From: a virus
Length of the DNA: 32,069 bases
Direction: 5' to 3' (one strand)
Virus record (IMG/VR): IMGVR_UViG_3300025889_000549
Coordinates: 1 to 32,069 of that record
In this document: piece after piece, positions 5,266-12,844 of the stretch
How positions within the stretch are numbered: the first letter of the stretch is position 1
Layout of the letters: every line of letters starts with the position of its first letter
The notes under the pieces: generated by a model
The model's database searches: none
The model's input: only the letters and a program-made list of their open reading frames with translations
What the model was told of the DNA's origin: nothing
Program-made: the position numbers and the translations under genes

Positions 5266-5622
5266 CTATAATGACTTCAGTTCTTCATCTAGTGACTTAG
5301 ACTCAGCTCGTATATACCAGTCTTCTGTATTGCCATCTGGTATTGGATCAAAACTGTATGGGTATTCATTCTCCATGAGTTGATCCATAAAGTCCTGGCT
5401 GACTCTGATGCCCTGAAGCTGGCCATCATCATGTCGATACTCTACATGATTCATCTGAGCCCAGTTATCACCGAATATCCTGATGCGAGTATTGAGGTAT
5501 GTGAATCTGAAGAGCTCATCACCCATCTGGACTTCGATACATGGCGTGGTCCAGACTGGCTCGCCCTCTTCAAAATGCATACCTTCCATATATTTATTGT
5601 GCCATAAAAAGCGACAAGCCAT
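5266..5622 (-). CDS. hypothetical protein, up to 118 aa
   Basis: The protein is acidic with many aromatic residues (MEGMHFEEGEPVWTTPC, MGDELFRFTYLNTRIRIFGD, YSFDPIPDGNTEDWYIRAES) and has the look of a beta-rich single domain; no family is recognised. The start is uncertain. ATG 5622 lies inside the 3' arm of a 9-bp hairpin and lacks a ribosome site; ATG 5589 and 5580 are alternatives, the last with GGAAGG too close. The gene has its own strong promoter with a palindrome in the spacer, so it is regulated separately from the lysis genes upstream. Confidence 0.65.
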   Translation of the reverse strand: MACRFLWHNKYMEGMHFEEGEPVWTTPCIEVQMGDELFRFTYLNTRIRIFGDNWAQMNHVEYRHDDGQLQGIRVSQDFMDQLMENEYPYSFDPIPDGNTEDWYIRAESKSLDEELKSL

Positions 5623-5650
5623 GCTTCGGTGGTATTCGGCAGCATGGCTT
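5606..5650 (-). promoter_or_regulatory. leader hairpin / possible attenuator
   Basis: AAGCCATGC (5616-5624) and GCATGGCTT (5642-5650) form a perfect 9-bp stem with a 17-nt loop. On the minus strand it is followed by GTCGC and five T residues (5606-5610), so it may be a terminator. It occupies the whole leader expected from the promoter at 5662-5691 and contains the ATG at 5622, so it could end transcription or hide that start. Confidence 0.45.
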
Positions 5651-5661
5651 TATCTGTTTGA

Positions 5662-5691
5662 ATAATACTGTCTGGAGATCTCCAGTGTCAA
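5662..5691 (-). promoter_or_regulatory. promoter with palindromic operator-like spacer
   Basis: On the minus strand a perfect TTGACA (5686-5691), an 18-bp spacer and TATTAT (5662-5667) form the best promoter match in the window. The spacer contains the 14-bp perfect palindrome CTGGAGATCTCCAG (5672-5685), placed where a dimeric repressor or activator could control polymerase. It drives the 118-residue gene. Confidence 0.65.
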
Positions 5692-5746
5692 TACAAAATG
5701 GAAGAGCCAGAGAGTTGCCTCCCTGACTCCACCTCACACATACATT

Positions 5747-6016
5747 CTACTGCTGCAAGAAGCTCGGAGCAATACCCTTTGATGGTGTATTTTCCGATGT
5801 GTGGCGATATCGATCCACAATCTTTGCTAGTGCTGCGACACCAGCCACAATCAATGCACCGACATTGACTGTGAATCCGAGCACTGTGATATCTGCTGCA
5901 GCCACTTCAGGACTACCAGCCACCACAGTCAGGATCAGAGCCACGACTCCGAGCAGTCCGAAGTAGACTGCACGAGCGACAGATTTTGCTGTCTCGACTA
6001 GAGCTTTGTTTGACAT
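5747..6016 (-). CDS. holin, 89 aa
   Basis: Two hydrophobic segments, about residues 17-33 (YFGLLGVVALILTVVAG) and 45-63 (LGFTVNVGALIVAGVAALA), are joined by a short loop and followed by a charged, hydrophilic tail (KIVDRYRHTSENTPSKG). Size, topology and position directly after the amidase gene fit a small holin, which opens the membrane to let the endolysin reach the cell wall. AAGGGAGGAAG lies before the ATG. The family cannot be named from motifs alone. Confidence 0.75.
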   Translation of the reverse strand: MSNKALVETAKSVARAVYFGLLGVVALILTVVAGSPEVAAADITVLGFTVNVGALIVAGVAALAKIVDRYRHTSENTPSKGIAPSFLQQ

Positions 6017-6027
6017 ATCTTCCTCCC

Positions 6028-7203
6028 TTATTTATTGAATCCGCTGAAAATACTGGACAGGAAGTCCAAGATCTTCTTCACCAGAGCTTCCAGAGCGGAT
6101 AGCCTCTCGACTACATCGCCTTGTCCTGGCACAGTTGGATCGACATCGATAGGTGGCTCTGGTACTGGTTCACGAGGAGGCTCAGGCTGTGTGCTTGGCA
6201 CTTCACCGAAGCGACTGAGTTCAATACCCCAGTTCTTATTGTTGGTCAGTGACCAATTGCTTCGAGCGAATACTCGGCCAGGTGAGACTGTCTTCAGTTC
6301 GACTAGATCGATATCAGTGCCGACTGCCACGAGCTCACCGAATTCCTTCATGGTGTCGAGGTCTGTGACATAGCTGGCCACAAGCAATCGCATCTTGCGA
6401 GGATTGAGCATGGCTTCCCACTTCTGCTCTACTGTCGGAGGCTGAGTGATCTCAGGTACATAGTCCACAGCATCTTTGACATTGAAGCCATTGGTCTGTC
6501 GGATCGCTCCACCATTGTATGAATAAGCAGTCATGTAGTATTCACCACCGAGAGCATTCTTCGCTACTGCCACAACATCGATGACAGCACCATTCTCATA
6601 TGCTTTGACAGCTTGAGCTTTGCTCCAGTCTGTGAAGTTAAAATTCCAGAGGTTAGTAGCACGAGTCAGTTTGATACGCTTCGGAGTGATCGGTGTGTAC
6701 ACAATCGATGGAGCAGGTGGCTTCGGAGGATTGAGCCATGATGTCACCTTATCCCACACAGCACGAGCATATCCCTTATCTTTGAGATCTGCAGGGCAGA
6801 GAGTGATCTTGTCGCTGACATCTTTGTGGTACTGAATATCTGCAGTCGGATAATTCTTGCGTATCTGCTGCAGTAGAGTCTCGAGGTTGTTCAATGTCTG
6901 TTGATCATAGTACCCACGCCAGTCACCTCGGACCTCAATGGTGATGCTCTGCAGATTGCTCTGCCAGTTGCCATTGGTCCAGGCTGTGTCATCAGTATCG
7001 ACATACTGCTCGATCTGGCCAGGCTGATTGCCGACCCAGAAGTGGCTTGATCCGTTGCGATTTGGATCAGCCCAGAGGTATCGGAGAGTCGCTTCCCATC
7101 CTGCAGAGTGGTGGATCGTTACATACCTGACAGGGTTTCCACTGCGACCAGGAGAGAAGTTATTCCCGTTCGCCTGGTAGAAGTTTGCTATTGATAATCG
7201 CAT
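6028..7203 (-). CDS. endolysin: N-acetylmuramoyl-L-alanine amidase (Amidase_2)
   Basis: The first 150 residues are a zinc amidase of the T7 lysozyme/PGRP type. VRYVTIHHSAGW gives H31, and YHKDVSDKITLCPADL gives H126 and C136, the three zinc ligands; SHFWV and TIEVRGD are also conserved. It cuts the lactoyl-peptide bond of peptidoglycan. Residues 175-250 (TPKRIKLTRATNLWNF, YENGAVIDVVAVAKN) resemble a wall-binding or SH3-like repeat. A Pro/Glu linker and a short amphipathic C-terminal helix (KKILDFLSSIFSGF) follow. The ribosome site is AAGGAGGTGCAATC. It is placed between two membrane proteins in a typical lysis cassette. Confidence 0.9.
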   Translation of the reverse strand: MRLSIANFYQANGNNFSPGRSGNPVRYVTIHHSAGWEATLRYLWADPNRNGSSHFWVGNQPGQIEQYVDTDDTAWTNGNWQSNLQSITIEVRGDWRGYYDQQTLNNLETLLQQIRKNYPTADIQYHKDVSDKITLCPADLKDKGYARAVWDKVTSWLNPPKPPAPSIVYTPITPKRIKLTRATNLWNFNFTDWSKAQAVKAYENGAVIDVVAVAKNALGGEYYMTAYSYNGGAIRQTNGFNVKDAVDYVPEITQPPTVEQKWEAMLNPRKMRLLVASYVTDLDTMKEFGELVAVGTDIDLVELKTVSPGRVFARSNWSLTNNKNWGIELSRFGEVPSTQPEPPREPVPEPPIDVDPTVPGQGDVVERLSALEALVKKILDFLSSIFSGFNK

Positions 7204-7215
7204 GATTGCACCTCC

Positions 7216-7506
7216 TTACTTTGTAAAATATGACTGAATCAGAATAGCCAAAACAGCACCAAGTACTGCAGACAAGATTCCTGTGATTGCCACCGTCACT
7301 GAGTTCTTCAGTTTGACCTTCTCAAATTCCTTTTTCATTTCAGCAAGCTCAATAGCAGTCGCTTCTTTGAATTCTGAGAATTGAGTGTGGTTCACAACAG
7401 TTGGCATCACTTGATCGAATTTGTGCTGCAGGTCCTTGACCCCTTCGATCACTGTGTCCATCTTTGTTTCTACTGCCACAAGCCTCTCCAGCTCCGTCTT
7501 CGCCAT
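7216..7506 (-). CDS. XhlA-like lysis-associated membrane protein
   Basis: With the start at 7506 the protein has 96 residues: a helical, coiled-coil-like region (ELERLVAVETKMDTVIEGVK, FKEATAIELAEMKKEFEKVK) and one C-terminal membrane segment (VAITGILSAVLGAVLAILI). This is the layout of haemolysin XhlA and related phage lysis accessories encoded next to the amidase and holin. GAGGGAG is 12 nt upstream of this ATG; in-frame starts at 7527 and TTG 7539 are possible. Confidence 0.75.
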   Translation of the reverse strand: MAKTELERLVAVETKMDTVIEGVKDLQHKFDQVMPTVVNHTQFSEFKEATAIELAEMKKEFEKVKLKNSVTVAITGILSAVLGAVLAILIQSYFTK

Positions 7507-7576
7507 GTATTCTTGTTGCTCCCTCATAGATAAAAACAATAATGCTTATCCACCATCTATACTCATTGTGACATAA

Positions 7577-7915
7577 TCAGGCGATCTTAATAGACCGCTC
7601 GACATATGGCTGGCGATCCTCCTCGGGTATAGTATTGCCACAGATCTGACACTGATATTTGCTGCCTCCGACCAGACCACAATAGAAGCAAGCCATGCAT
7701 CTCCTGCAGGTTGCTCGATATTCGGTCTGCTCAGCACGACAGCGAGGGCATTGCAGAGTGGAGCAGATCTTCAAATTCGTATCTTGAGGGATCTTGTTTT
7801 GATCCACATCAATGTTATCGAGTGATCGCTTCATCATTTTATGCATCGACTTGCTGCCGAGCTTCGGTACGATCACCGTATTCCTGTGGTAGTGAAGAGA
7901 CCGTCTATCTTCCAT
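7577..7915 (-). CDS. multi-CxxC zinc-binding protein, 112 aa
   Basis: The C-terminal half has CPRCRAE, CRRCMACFYCG and CQICG, eight or more cysteines in CxxC pairs that fit two zinc ribbons. The N-terminal half is basic. It overlaps the end of the upstream gene by 43 nt. AGGAG lies 10 nt before the ATG. It is the last gene of the tail-tip series before the lysis cassette. A structural or chaperone role in the virion, or a nucleic-acid-binding role, are both possible. Confidence 0.65.
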   Translation of the reverse strand: MEDRRSLHYHRNTVIVPKLGSKSMHKMMKRSLDNIDVDQNKIPQDTNLKICSTLQCPRCRAEQTEYRATCRRCMACFYCGLVGGSKYQCQICGNTIPEEDRQPYVERSIKIA

Positions 7916-8370
7916 ATCTCCATATCTCCTACTGTTGATGTATTTGCAAGTGTCTCTGGCAGAAGGATCTCGACTGCAGTGTATCCTGTTGTCGGACCAT
8001 CATCGAATGCATCCTCTTGATATGATACATTGTCGTTCTTCAATAGGTGACTCAGATCAATACTGAGATCCACCCTGCGATTAGCATCGGCCGACTGATT
8101 GACTGTCTGTCTTCTCTGATAGTTTGATATAGCCGACATAGGGAATGGCACAAGCTCATCGACAATACCGACTGATACTATCCTCCGATCGGCTGCAGCC
8201 ACGCTCGAATCAAACAGGAAGACACAGTGGCAGAAGAGTCGCTCGATTGTCAGGGCATCCTTCGGTGGTATGAGATACATGAAGAATCGATTCAAGCACA
8301 TTGAATTGTTGGCAGCAAGCACAGTCTTCAGGCTATATGGATATGGCTGGAGTTTGTTCTGGCTTCCCAT
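7873..8370 (-). CDS. hypothetical tail-region protein, 165 aa
   Basis: A beta-rich protein with the segments CLNRFFMYLIPPKDALTIER and VSVGIVDELVPFPMSAISNY, followed by TGYTAVEILLPETLANTS. It starts with an ATG that overlaps the stop of the upstream gene. The place downstream of the fibre and next to other beta-rich tail-region genes suggests a virion appendage or decoration protein. No family is recognised. Confidence 0.65.
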   Translation of the reverse strand: MGSQNKLQPYPYSLKTVLAANNSMCLNRFFMYLIPPKDALTIERLFCHCVFLFDSSVAAADRRIVSVGIVDELVPFPMSAISNYQRRQTVNQSADANRRVDLSIDLSHLLKNDNVSYQEDAFDDGPTTGYTAVEILLPETLANTSTVGDMEIWKIDGLFTTTGIR

Positions 8371-8909
8371 TATTGCTTCACCTCATAATTATGTTGGACC
8401 ACTCGGAGATACTGCACATTGTCTACATAGAGCTGATCACTCACAAAGAGCGAATTTGTCCAGACTATGTGACACCAGATCTTGCCATCCCATCCTGTGT
8501 CTGTTGGCTGTGGCAAAACATTGCGACCACTAGCTTCAATATCAAATGGAGGTGTGAGGTTATCCTGTAGCAGATTCTGAGCAATGACCTCAGCATCGGT
8601 CATGACACCATCGGCCGACAGCCCGAGATACCAGTCTTGCGGATTGTTTACATTATAACTGTTCGGACACAAACCATCTGATCCGAGATCCTGATATAGT
8701 ACAATGCCACCGAATTCAGGATTGCGGAATGTGATAGATTTATTCTTCACTAGGTATGGATTCACATCGATTGCAAATTTGACCTGAGTCTTGTTCTGTA
8801 CATATGGACACGCTCCACCGCCAGCTCCACCACAATACCTGTAGATAGCCCAGTCCTTCTTCTGCTGGCTCTTGCCATAGCCGATTTGCTTTGTATCAGA
8901 TGCACCCAT
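8370..8909 (-). CDS. hypothetical virion protein, 179 aa
   Basis: The sequence is rich in Gly, Asn, Tyr and Trp with short beta segments (FAIDVNPYLVKNKSITFRNP, IWCHIVWTNSLFVSDQLYVD) and has CGGAGGGACPY near residue 26. There is no membrane segment or enzyme motif. Composition and position among tail-tip genes fit a receptor-binding or baseplate-appendage protein. It joins the next upstream gene by overlapping stop and start codons. Confidence 0.65.
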   Translation of the reverse strand: MGASDTKQIGYGKSQQKKDWAIYRYCGGAGGGACPYVQNKTQVKFAIDVNPYLVKNKSITFRNPEFGGIVLYQDLGSDGLCPNSYNVNNPQDWYLGLSADGVMTDAEVIAQNLLQDNLTPPFDIEASGRNVLPQPTDTGWDGKIWCHIVWTNSLFVSDQLYVDNVQYLRVVQHNYEVKQ

Positions 8910-9544
8910 TATGCCAGCCCCATCTGCATTGTGCAGTCGATCTCAAACTTTGTAAATGTATATCCAGTGCCTTTGCTCGGAGCTTGATCAAATGCAAGTA
9001 GTAGTACGAAGGCATCATCGAGGAAGCGAGCATCGCCACGATGATACATGGCTGGATAGAGATTCACCCTCGGAATATCAATAGATCCTGCAGCAGCAAT
9101 CGAGTATGGAGATTCTCTGCCTGTGATCATACGATGACTATCAGCAATCTCCTGGCCACTATATGATGTCTGTGCAGTGTAGCCTGAGCTGAAGTATCCG
9201 ATGCCGATCCAGAATCTGCGAGCAGCTTCGGCCGAAGCCATAGTGAATTTGATATTCAGGTTTGCTTCAATGATGTCACCGTACTGAGGCTGCAATACCC
9301 TGATCGCATTGACTGCAGATATCGCTGTCTGAGTGGCATATGAAGAAGGCTGCATTTTTGAGAGATCGCCAGGTACATTAGTGTCTGAGATATCAAAGTC
9401 AGAATCGGTTGCCCGATTGTATCCCCATACATTTGCATAGTATGGTATTGCCCTAGATCTCAGTGATTTGTCTTCTATCCCCACGATGATGCTTCTCCTT
9501 GTCTGCCTGGCATTCATCGCATTCTTTGCCGATAAATTTTTCAT
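8909..9544 (-). CDS. hypothetical virion protein, up to 211 aa
   Basis: A beta-rich protein (RSRAIPYYANVWGYNRATDS, IIEANLNIKFTMASAEAARR, FVLLLAFDQAPSKGTGYTFT) without recognised domains, probably part of the tail tip. The start is uncertain: ATG 9544 and 9517 both overlap the upstream 74-residue frame (92 or 65 nt) and neither has a good ribosome site. It ends where the 179-residue gene begins. Confidence 0.65.
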   Translation of the reverse strand: MKNLSAKNAMNARQTRRSIIVGIEDKSLRSRAIPYYANVWGYNRATDSDFDISDTNVPGDLSKMQPSSYATQTAISAVNAIRVLQPQYGDIIEANLNIKFTMASAEAARRFWIGIGYFSSGYTAQTSYSGQEIADSHRMITGRESPYSIAAAGSIDIPRVNLYPAMYHRGDARFLDDAFVLLLAFDQAPSKGTGYTFTKFEIDCTMQMGLA

Positions 9545-9677
9545 GAATTAGGCAGGCTCTTTGCATTGTGCCTGGAGCTCGCTCGACTATGGCCCAGGTC
9601 TGACTCTTGTCTTGTGGTACTACCATCTGCCGATCCTTGAGCTTGCCTTCTTTTATGATGGCAAATTGCTGGATCAT
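9453..9677 (-). CDS. hypothetical protein, 74 aa
   Basis: A small charged protein beginning MIQQFAIIKEGKLKDRQMVV and ending HEKFIGKECDECQADKEKHH and RGDRRQITEI. One CDEC pair could contribute to metal binding. Its ATG overlaps the stop of the fibre-like gene, and its own 3' end overlaps the following gene by up to 92 nt. The long overlap lowers confidence in either this stop or the next start, though both frames look coding. Confidence 0.55.
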   Translation of the reverse strand: MIQQFAIIKEGKLKDRQMVVPQDKSQTWAIVERAPGTMQRACLIHEKFIGKECDECQADKEKHHRGDRRQITEI

Positions 9678-10210
9678 TATGCGAGCTCACCTATGGAATG
9701 CCATTGATAGAAGCCATTGCCTGCAGCAAAGTTAGTACCACCGGTCTTGTGTATTTGTGCAATGAATGAGGTTGTAGTCACTGTATGCATCTTGAAGTTC
9801 AGCAGACCTTCCACAAGGTTTCCTCCAGCACCATATGTAGAAGATGAGCCATGATCACCACCGAATACACCGACAGGAATCGGAATCGCATCGAAGGTTA
9901 TGCCATAGGTTACAGTATCAGTGACATTAGAAGCACCAGTGTTGTATGCCACAAGACCCCATCCAGTCAGAATAATTGAATTATTCTTGTATGCATTTGT
10001 GGTGTTGTCTTGCCTGAGCACAGCGACCTTCACGAATTTGTTTGTACCTGGTGTCAGGACTAGATGATTCGCTGAGTTAGCAGTGATTGGATTGCTGATA
10101 TTATTGAGGCCAGATCCATCATTGAAGCTGGCATCATTGCTCCAGAGCTTATTCCATTTTGCTGTTGTTGGTTGCTCATCGGCAACGAATGTATCTGCTG
10201 AATATGCCAT
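9677..10210 (-). CDS. tail fibre / receptor-binding-like protein, 177 aa
   Basis: The N terminus (MAYSADTFVADEQPTTAKWN, then KLWSNDASFNDGSGL) is a virion-attachment motif seen in phage appendage proteins that begin with a P-T-x-x-x-W-N-x-L-W-S/A-N-D-A segment. The rest is Gly/Asn/Thr-rich beta sequence (LTGWGLVAYNTGASNVTDTV, KTGGTNFAAGNGFYQWHSIG), as expected for a trimeric fibre head. It is placed after the tail-tip genes. Receptor recognition is inferred. Confidence 0.7.
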   Translation of the reverse strand: MAYSADTFVADEQPTTAKWNKLWSNDASFNDGSGLNNISNPITANSANHLVLTPGTNKFVKVAVLRQDNTTNAYKNNSIILTGWGLVAYNTGASNVTDTVTYGITFDAIPIPVGVFGGDHGSSSTYGAGGNLVEGLLNFKMHTVTTTSFIAQIHKTGGTNFAAGNGFYQWHSIGELA

Positions 10211-10211
10211 C

Positions 10212-10832
10212 TTATACCCTCTCTACTTGGAATGATTCAAAGTGTTTTATGTTGCCGACCTTCTTAAAGTCTGCCTTGTGATTTGTCTGAGCGATCTGCT
10301 GTCGGATCTTGTGCTTCTCGAATGGAGACAGAGTAGCCTGGTGTGGACCGACTGGCACATGACCACGCTCAATATCAGCGATTCGAGTGTCATTGCCACA
10401 TGGGATAAACTCTGGCACATTGGACATCAGCGGAGGCTGATATGCAGGCTCTTCAGTCTTGGCAGCTTTGGCCTTGACAACATCCTTCTGGAATTGCTTC
10501 TCATATGCATTGAGCTCTTCCTGGTGTGCTTTGACTGCAGCAGGATAATCAGGGTTAGCGACTGGAGCACCACACTGATACCCCATCATCCGCTCGCCTG
10601 TTGGAGCTTCGTCAAGTCTGACTCGACTGGATAGTAGATTCTCACCGATCGGAATGATGTACTTGCCGAGCTCATTCGGAGCAAGGCCCATGCCATCGCC
10701 TCCAGAGCACTCGAATGCGAGAGCCACACTACACTTTGAGCAGCTCACCACTTCGACAATCTGGAAGTGTTGCTTATAAAAATGAAGCATCTGCTCTGCA
10801 TCGTGTTCGCTTGTCTCGCTGCCTAGTATCAT
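10212..10832 (-). CDS. hypothetical tail-region protein, 206 aa
   Basis: The first half has CSKC near residue 31, then a single C near 42 and another in YQCGAPVANPDYPAA, a possible zinc site. The middle is a charged helical segment (VKAHQEELNAYEKQFQKDVV) and the end is basic. No family is recognised. Upstream lies one copy of the TATAAT-N3-AACAGAGG element (10840-10856), whose AGAGGAG also serves as ribosome site, so this gene may head a separate transcript for the distal tail genes. Confidence 0.65.
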   Translation of the reverse strand: MILGSETSEHDAEQMLHFYKQHFQIVEVVSCSKCSVALAFECSGGDGMGLAPNELGKYIIPIGENLLSSRVRLDEAPTGERMMGYQCGAPVANPDYPAAVKAHQEELNAYEKQFQKDVVKAKAAKTEEPAYQPPLMSNVPEFIPCGNDTRIADIERGHVPVGPHQATLSPFEKHKIRQQIAQTNHKADFKKVGNIKHFESFQVERV

Positions 10833-10839
10833 ATGATCT

Positions 10840-10856
10840 CCTCTGTTGTTATTATA
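10840..10856 (-). promoter_or_regulatory. late-gene element TATAAT-N3-AACAGAGG, copy 1
   Basis: On the minus strand the 17-nt element reads TATAATAACAACAGAGG and is followed 9 nt later by the ATG at 10832. The TATAAT has no good -35 element at the normal distance. The same arrangement occurs before four other morphogenesis genes. Confidence 0.45.
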
Positions 10857-10865
10857 GCTCGAATC

Positions 10866-12470
10866 TTATGGAGCGATAAGATCAGTGCCACCTATCTTCG
10901 ACTGATTGATGGTGAAGTATCGACTGATTGTCCGCTCCTCTACCTCTAGTGTCTGCATGTAGTCAGCATTCCACTGAATCACATTAGTGACTCCAGTGAT
11001 GTATACATTTTTTACTTCATTAGTATCATTGATCAGCAGCAATCCCTGATCCCCGATCTGGAGAGCAGGATCGCTTTGAATAACTACAGGACAGATGTAT
11101 CGCTTGCCAGGAGATTTGTATTCCTTGACAAGAGTATATGCAAGTGTTCTGGCTGTGCTCTTGTCTTGGATGAGGTCATTCTCGATTGTTATCGGCTCTC
11201 CATTGTTTGAAGGGTTTCGGCCGAAGGCATCGATGGATGTAGTATCTTGAATCCGCTCCTCGATCACCTGAGTCACCTTTGCAGGTGTGGCATAGATCAC
11301 AAGCTGAGTCAGATAGAGTCGGCTGCCATAGGTATTGCGGAAGATCAGCTTATATGTAGAGCCGAAGCTATAGGCAGAGATCAGTGCCACATAACTATTC
11401 TGAGGCTGGCCTGATCCATCCTCGGAAGTGTTTGTCACATAGAAGCTCTGAGCTCCTGAAGCTGAGGTGATATAGACTGGTGTGCTGACTGAGGTTGTTG
11501 GGAGCGGACCATTATCATCAGAGAAGTCCACGAAGTATTCAGTGTCTTGATTCGGTTCAAGCACAATGGCCGAGTCAGCTTCCCATATCTTCTGCCTTGC
11601 CTGGACCGCTCGAGGCTTGGCCTTCACAATCACATCATTGATGATCGGAGTATTCTGCCACTGCAGATCTGAGAGCTTTGAATAGCTGAGCTGGAAGCGA
11701 GGTGTACCTGATGTTGTCAGGAAGTGCTGTCGATTCCAGAAGCGAATGATACCACCCTCATCCACGAACATCAGAGCCTGCTCAGCTTCAGTACCATCCT
11801 TGAATACATCACCCCATTTTCTGTCATAGGTTGCGAGGTATCCGATATTCTGCTGCAGTGATTTGTCGATCACATACTGGCTTGAGCTGAAGCCCATCTC
11901 CTGCATACCAGAAGCAATGACATTGTGTAGTGGAGCATTCACGAATGCACCGCTGATTGTCGAGCGATAGCCATTGATATAGTTGAATGCATCGAAGGCA
12001 TGTACCTGGACCACTCGATTATTCAGTGTGGCCTTTGGCTGTGAGGTATATCCCACAAATAGCTTCACGAATTCATCCTCAATGCCGATCGAGATCTTCA
12101 TCGGCCGATTAGGTAGACCAACACCAGAGCCGATTGTAGTGTCATAATTTGGCAGGAATTTTTTGCTGTTATTGTCGAGCTCCACATCTGCTTGAGCCAT
12201 GATCACGCCATATGGATATTGACCGATATTCTTCTGGACTGATATCGATGTCACGAATGGAGAGATGTCATCATACCTGAAGCGATCAAAGAATGCCACG
12301 AAGTCACCAGACCCCTTGATCATGTCTGGTCCACCGATACGACTTTGATTGATGGTGAAGTACCTGACCCCTGTTGCACTGGTCCGCATCCAGGCCATGA
12401 GTACACCATAGCCGATGTGTCGAGCACCAACTGAGATTTTATTCCCCCATCCGCTCGATACTGTCTGCAT
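10866..12470 (-). CDS. tail-tip / baseplate hub-like protein, 534 aa
   Basis: A long structural protein following the tape measure and a short tail protein, the position of tail-associated/hub proteins. It contains beta-rich domains such as SISVQKNIGQYPYGVIMAQA, RPMKISIGIEDEFVKLFVGY and FNYINGYRSTISGAFVNAPL, and late segments like GDQGLLLINDTNEVKNVYIT. A distinctive feature is the motif RYFTINQS(R/K)IGG-x-D-x-I, present at residues 36-51 and again at 517-532, at the very end. Hub proteins connect the tail tube to the tip and help start infection. No peptidase or lysozyme motif is visible. Confidence 0.75.
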   Translation of the reverse strand: MQTVSSGWGNKISVGARHIGYGVLMAWMRTSATGVRYFTINQSRIGGPDMIKGSGDFVAFFDRFRYDDISPFVTSISVQKNIGQYPYGVIMAQADVELDNNSKKFLPNYDTTIGSGVGLPNRPMKISIGIEDEFVKLFVGYTSQPKATLNNRVVQVHAFDAFNYINGYRSTISGAFVNAPLHNVIASGMQEMGFSSSQYVIDKSLQQNIGYLATYDRKWGDVFKDGTEAEQALMFVDEGGIIRFWNRQHFLTTSGTPRFQLSYSKLSDLQWQNTPIINDVIVKAKPRAVQARQKIWEADSAIVLEPNQDTEYFVDFSDDNGPLPTTSVSTPVYITSASGAQSFYVTNTSEDGSGQPQNSYVALISAYSFGSTYKLIFRNTYGSRLYLTQLVIYATPAKVTQVIEERIQDTTSIDAFGRNPSNNGEPITIENDLIQDKSTARTLAYTLVKEYKSPGKRYICPVVIQSDPALQIGDQGLLLINDTNEVKNVYITGVTNVIQWNADYMQTLEVEERTISRYFTINQSKIGGTDLIAP

Positions 12471-12844
12471 TAGAATTGCCTTATCTTCACCTTATATGTG
12501 GTGAGCAGTGAATCTCCTGGACCATAATCATCAGACTCATCAGGGAATGGCAGGCCAGAGAAGCTGAGCACTCCATATTTAGAGCTCGGATTGTAATAGT
12601 TCACACCAGATCCAGCAGTGAAGTATGCATCGAGAGCACCGAAGTCAGTGACATTTATATTCTCGAAGATCATCTCCACATTGTATTTGAAGCCTAGCGG
12701 ATTGGCTGGAGTCCTGATTCGATTCCTCTGGATAGCTCCATCAATAGCGAATTTGTCTGTCTGAATATACTCACGCCACTCTCTGAGCTTTGACGGTTGG
12801 CGAGGTAGTGTGCCTGAGTTTACTGTGATTGGTAGTACTGCCAT
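12470..12844 (-). CDS. minor tail protein, possibly distal-tail-like, 124 aa
   Basis: A beta-rich protein with segments such as LREWREYIQTDKFAIDGAIQ, KYNVEMIFENINVTDFGALD and LLTTYKVKIRQF at the end. It lies between the tape measure and hub genes, where distal tail (Dit) or tip adaptors occur, but it is shorter than classical Dit proteins and has no clear signature. Its ATG overlaps the stop of the tape measure gene and its stop overlaps the hub ATG. Confidence 0.7.
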   Translation of the reverse strand: MAVLPITVNSGTLPRQPSKLREWREYIQTDKFAIDGAIQRNRIRTPANPLGFKYNVEMIFENINVTDFGALDAYFTAGSGVNYYNPSSKYGVLSFSGLPFPDESDDYGPGDSLLTTYKVKIRQF

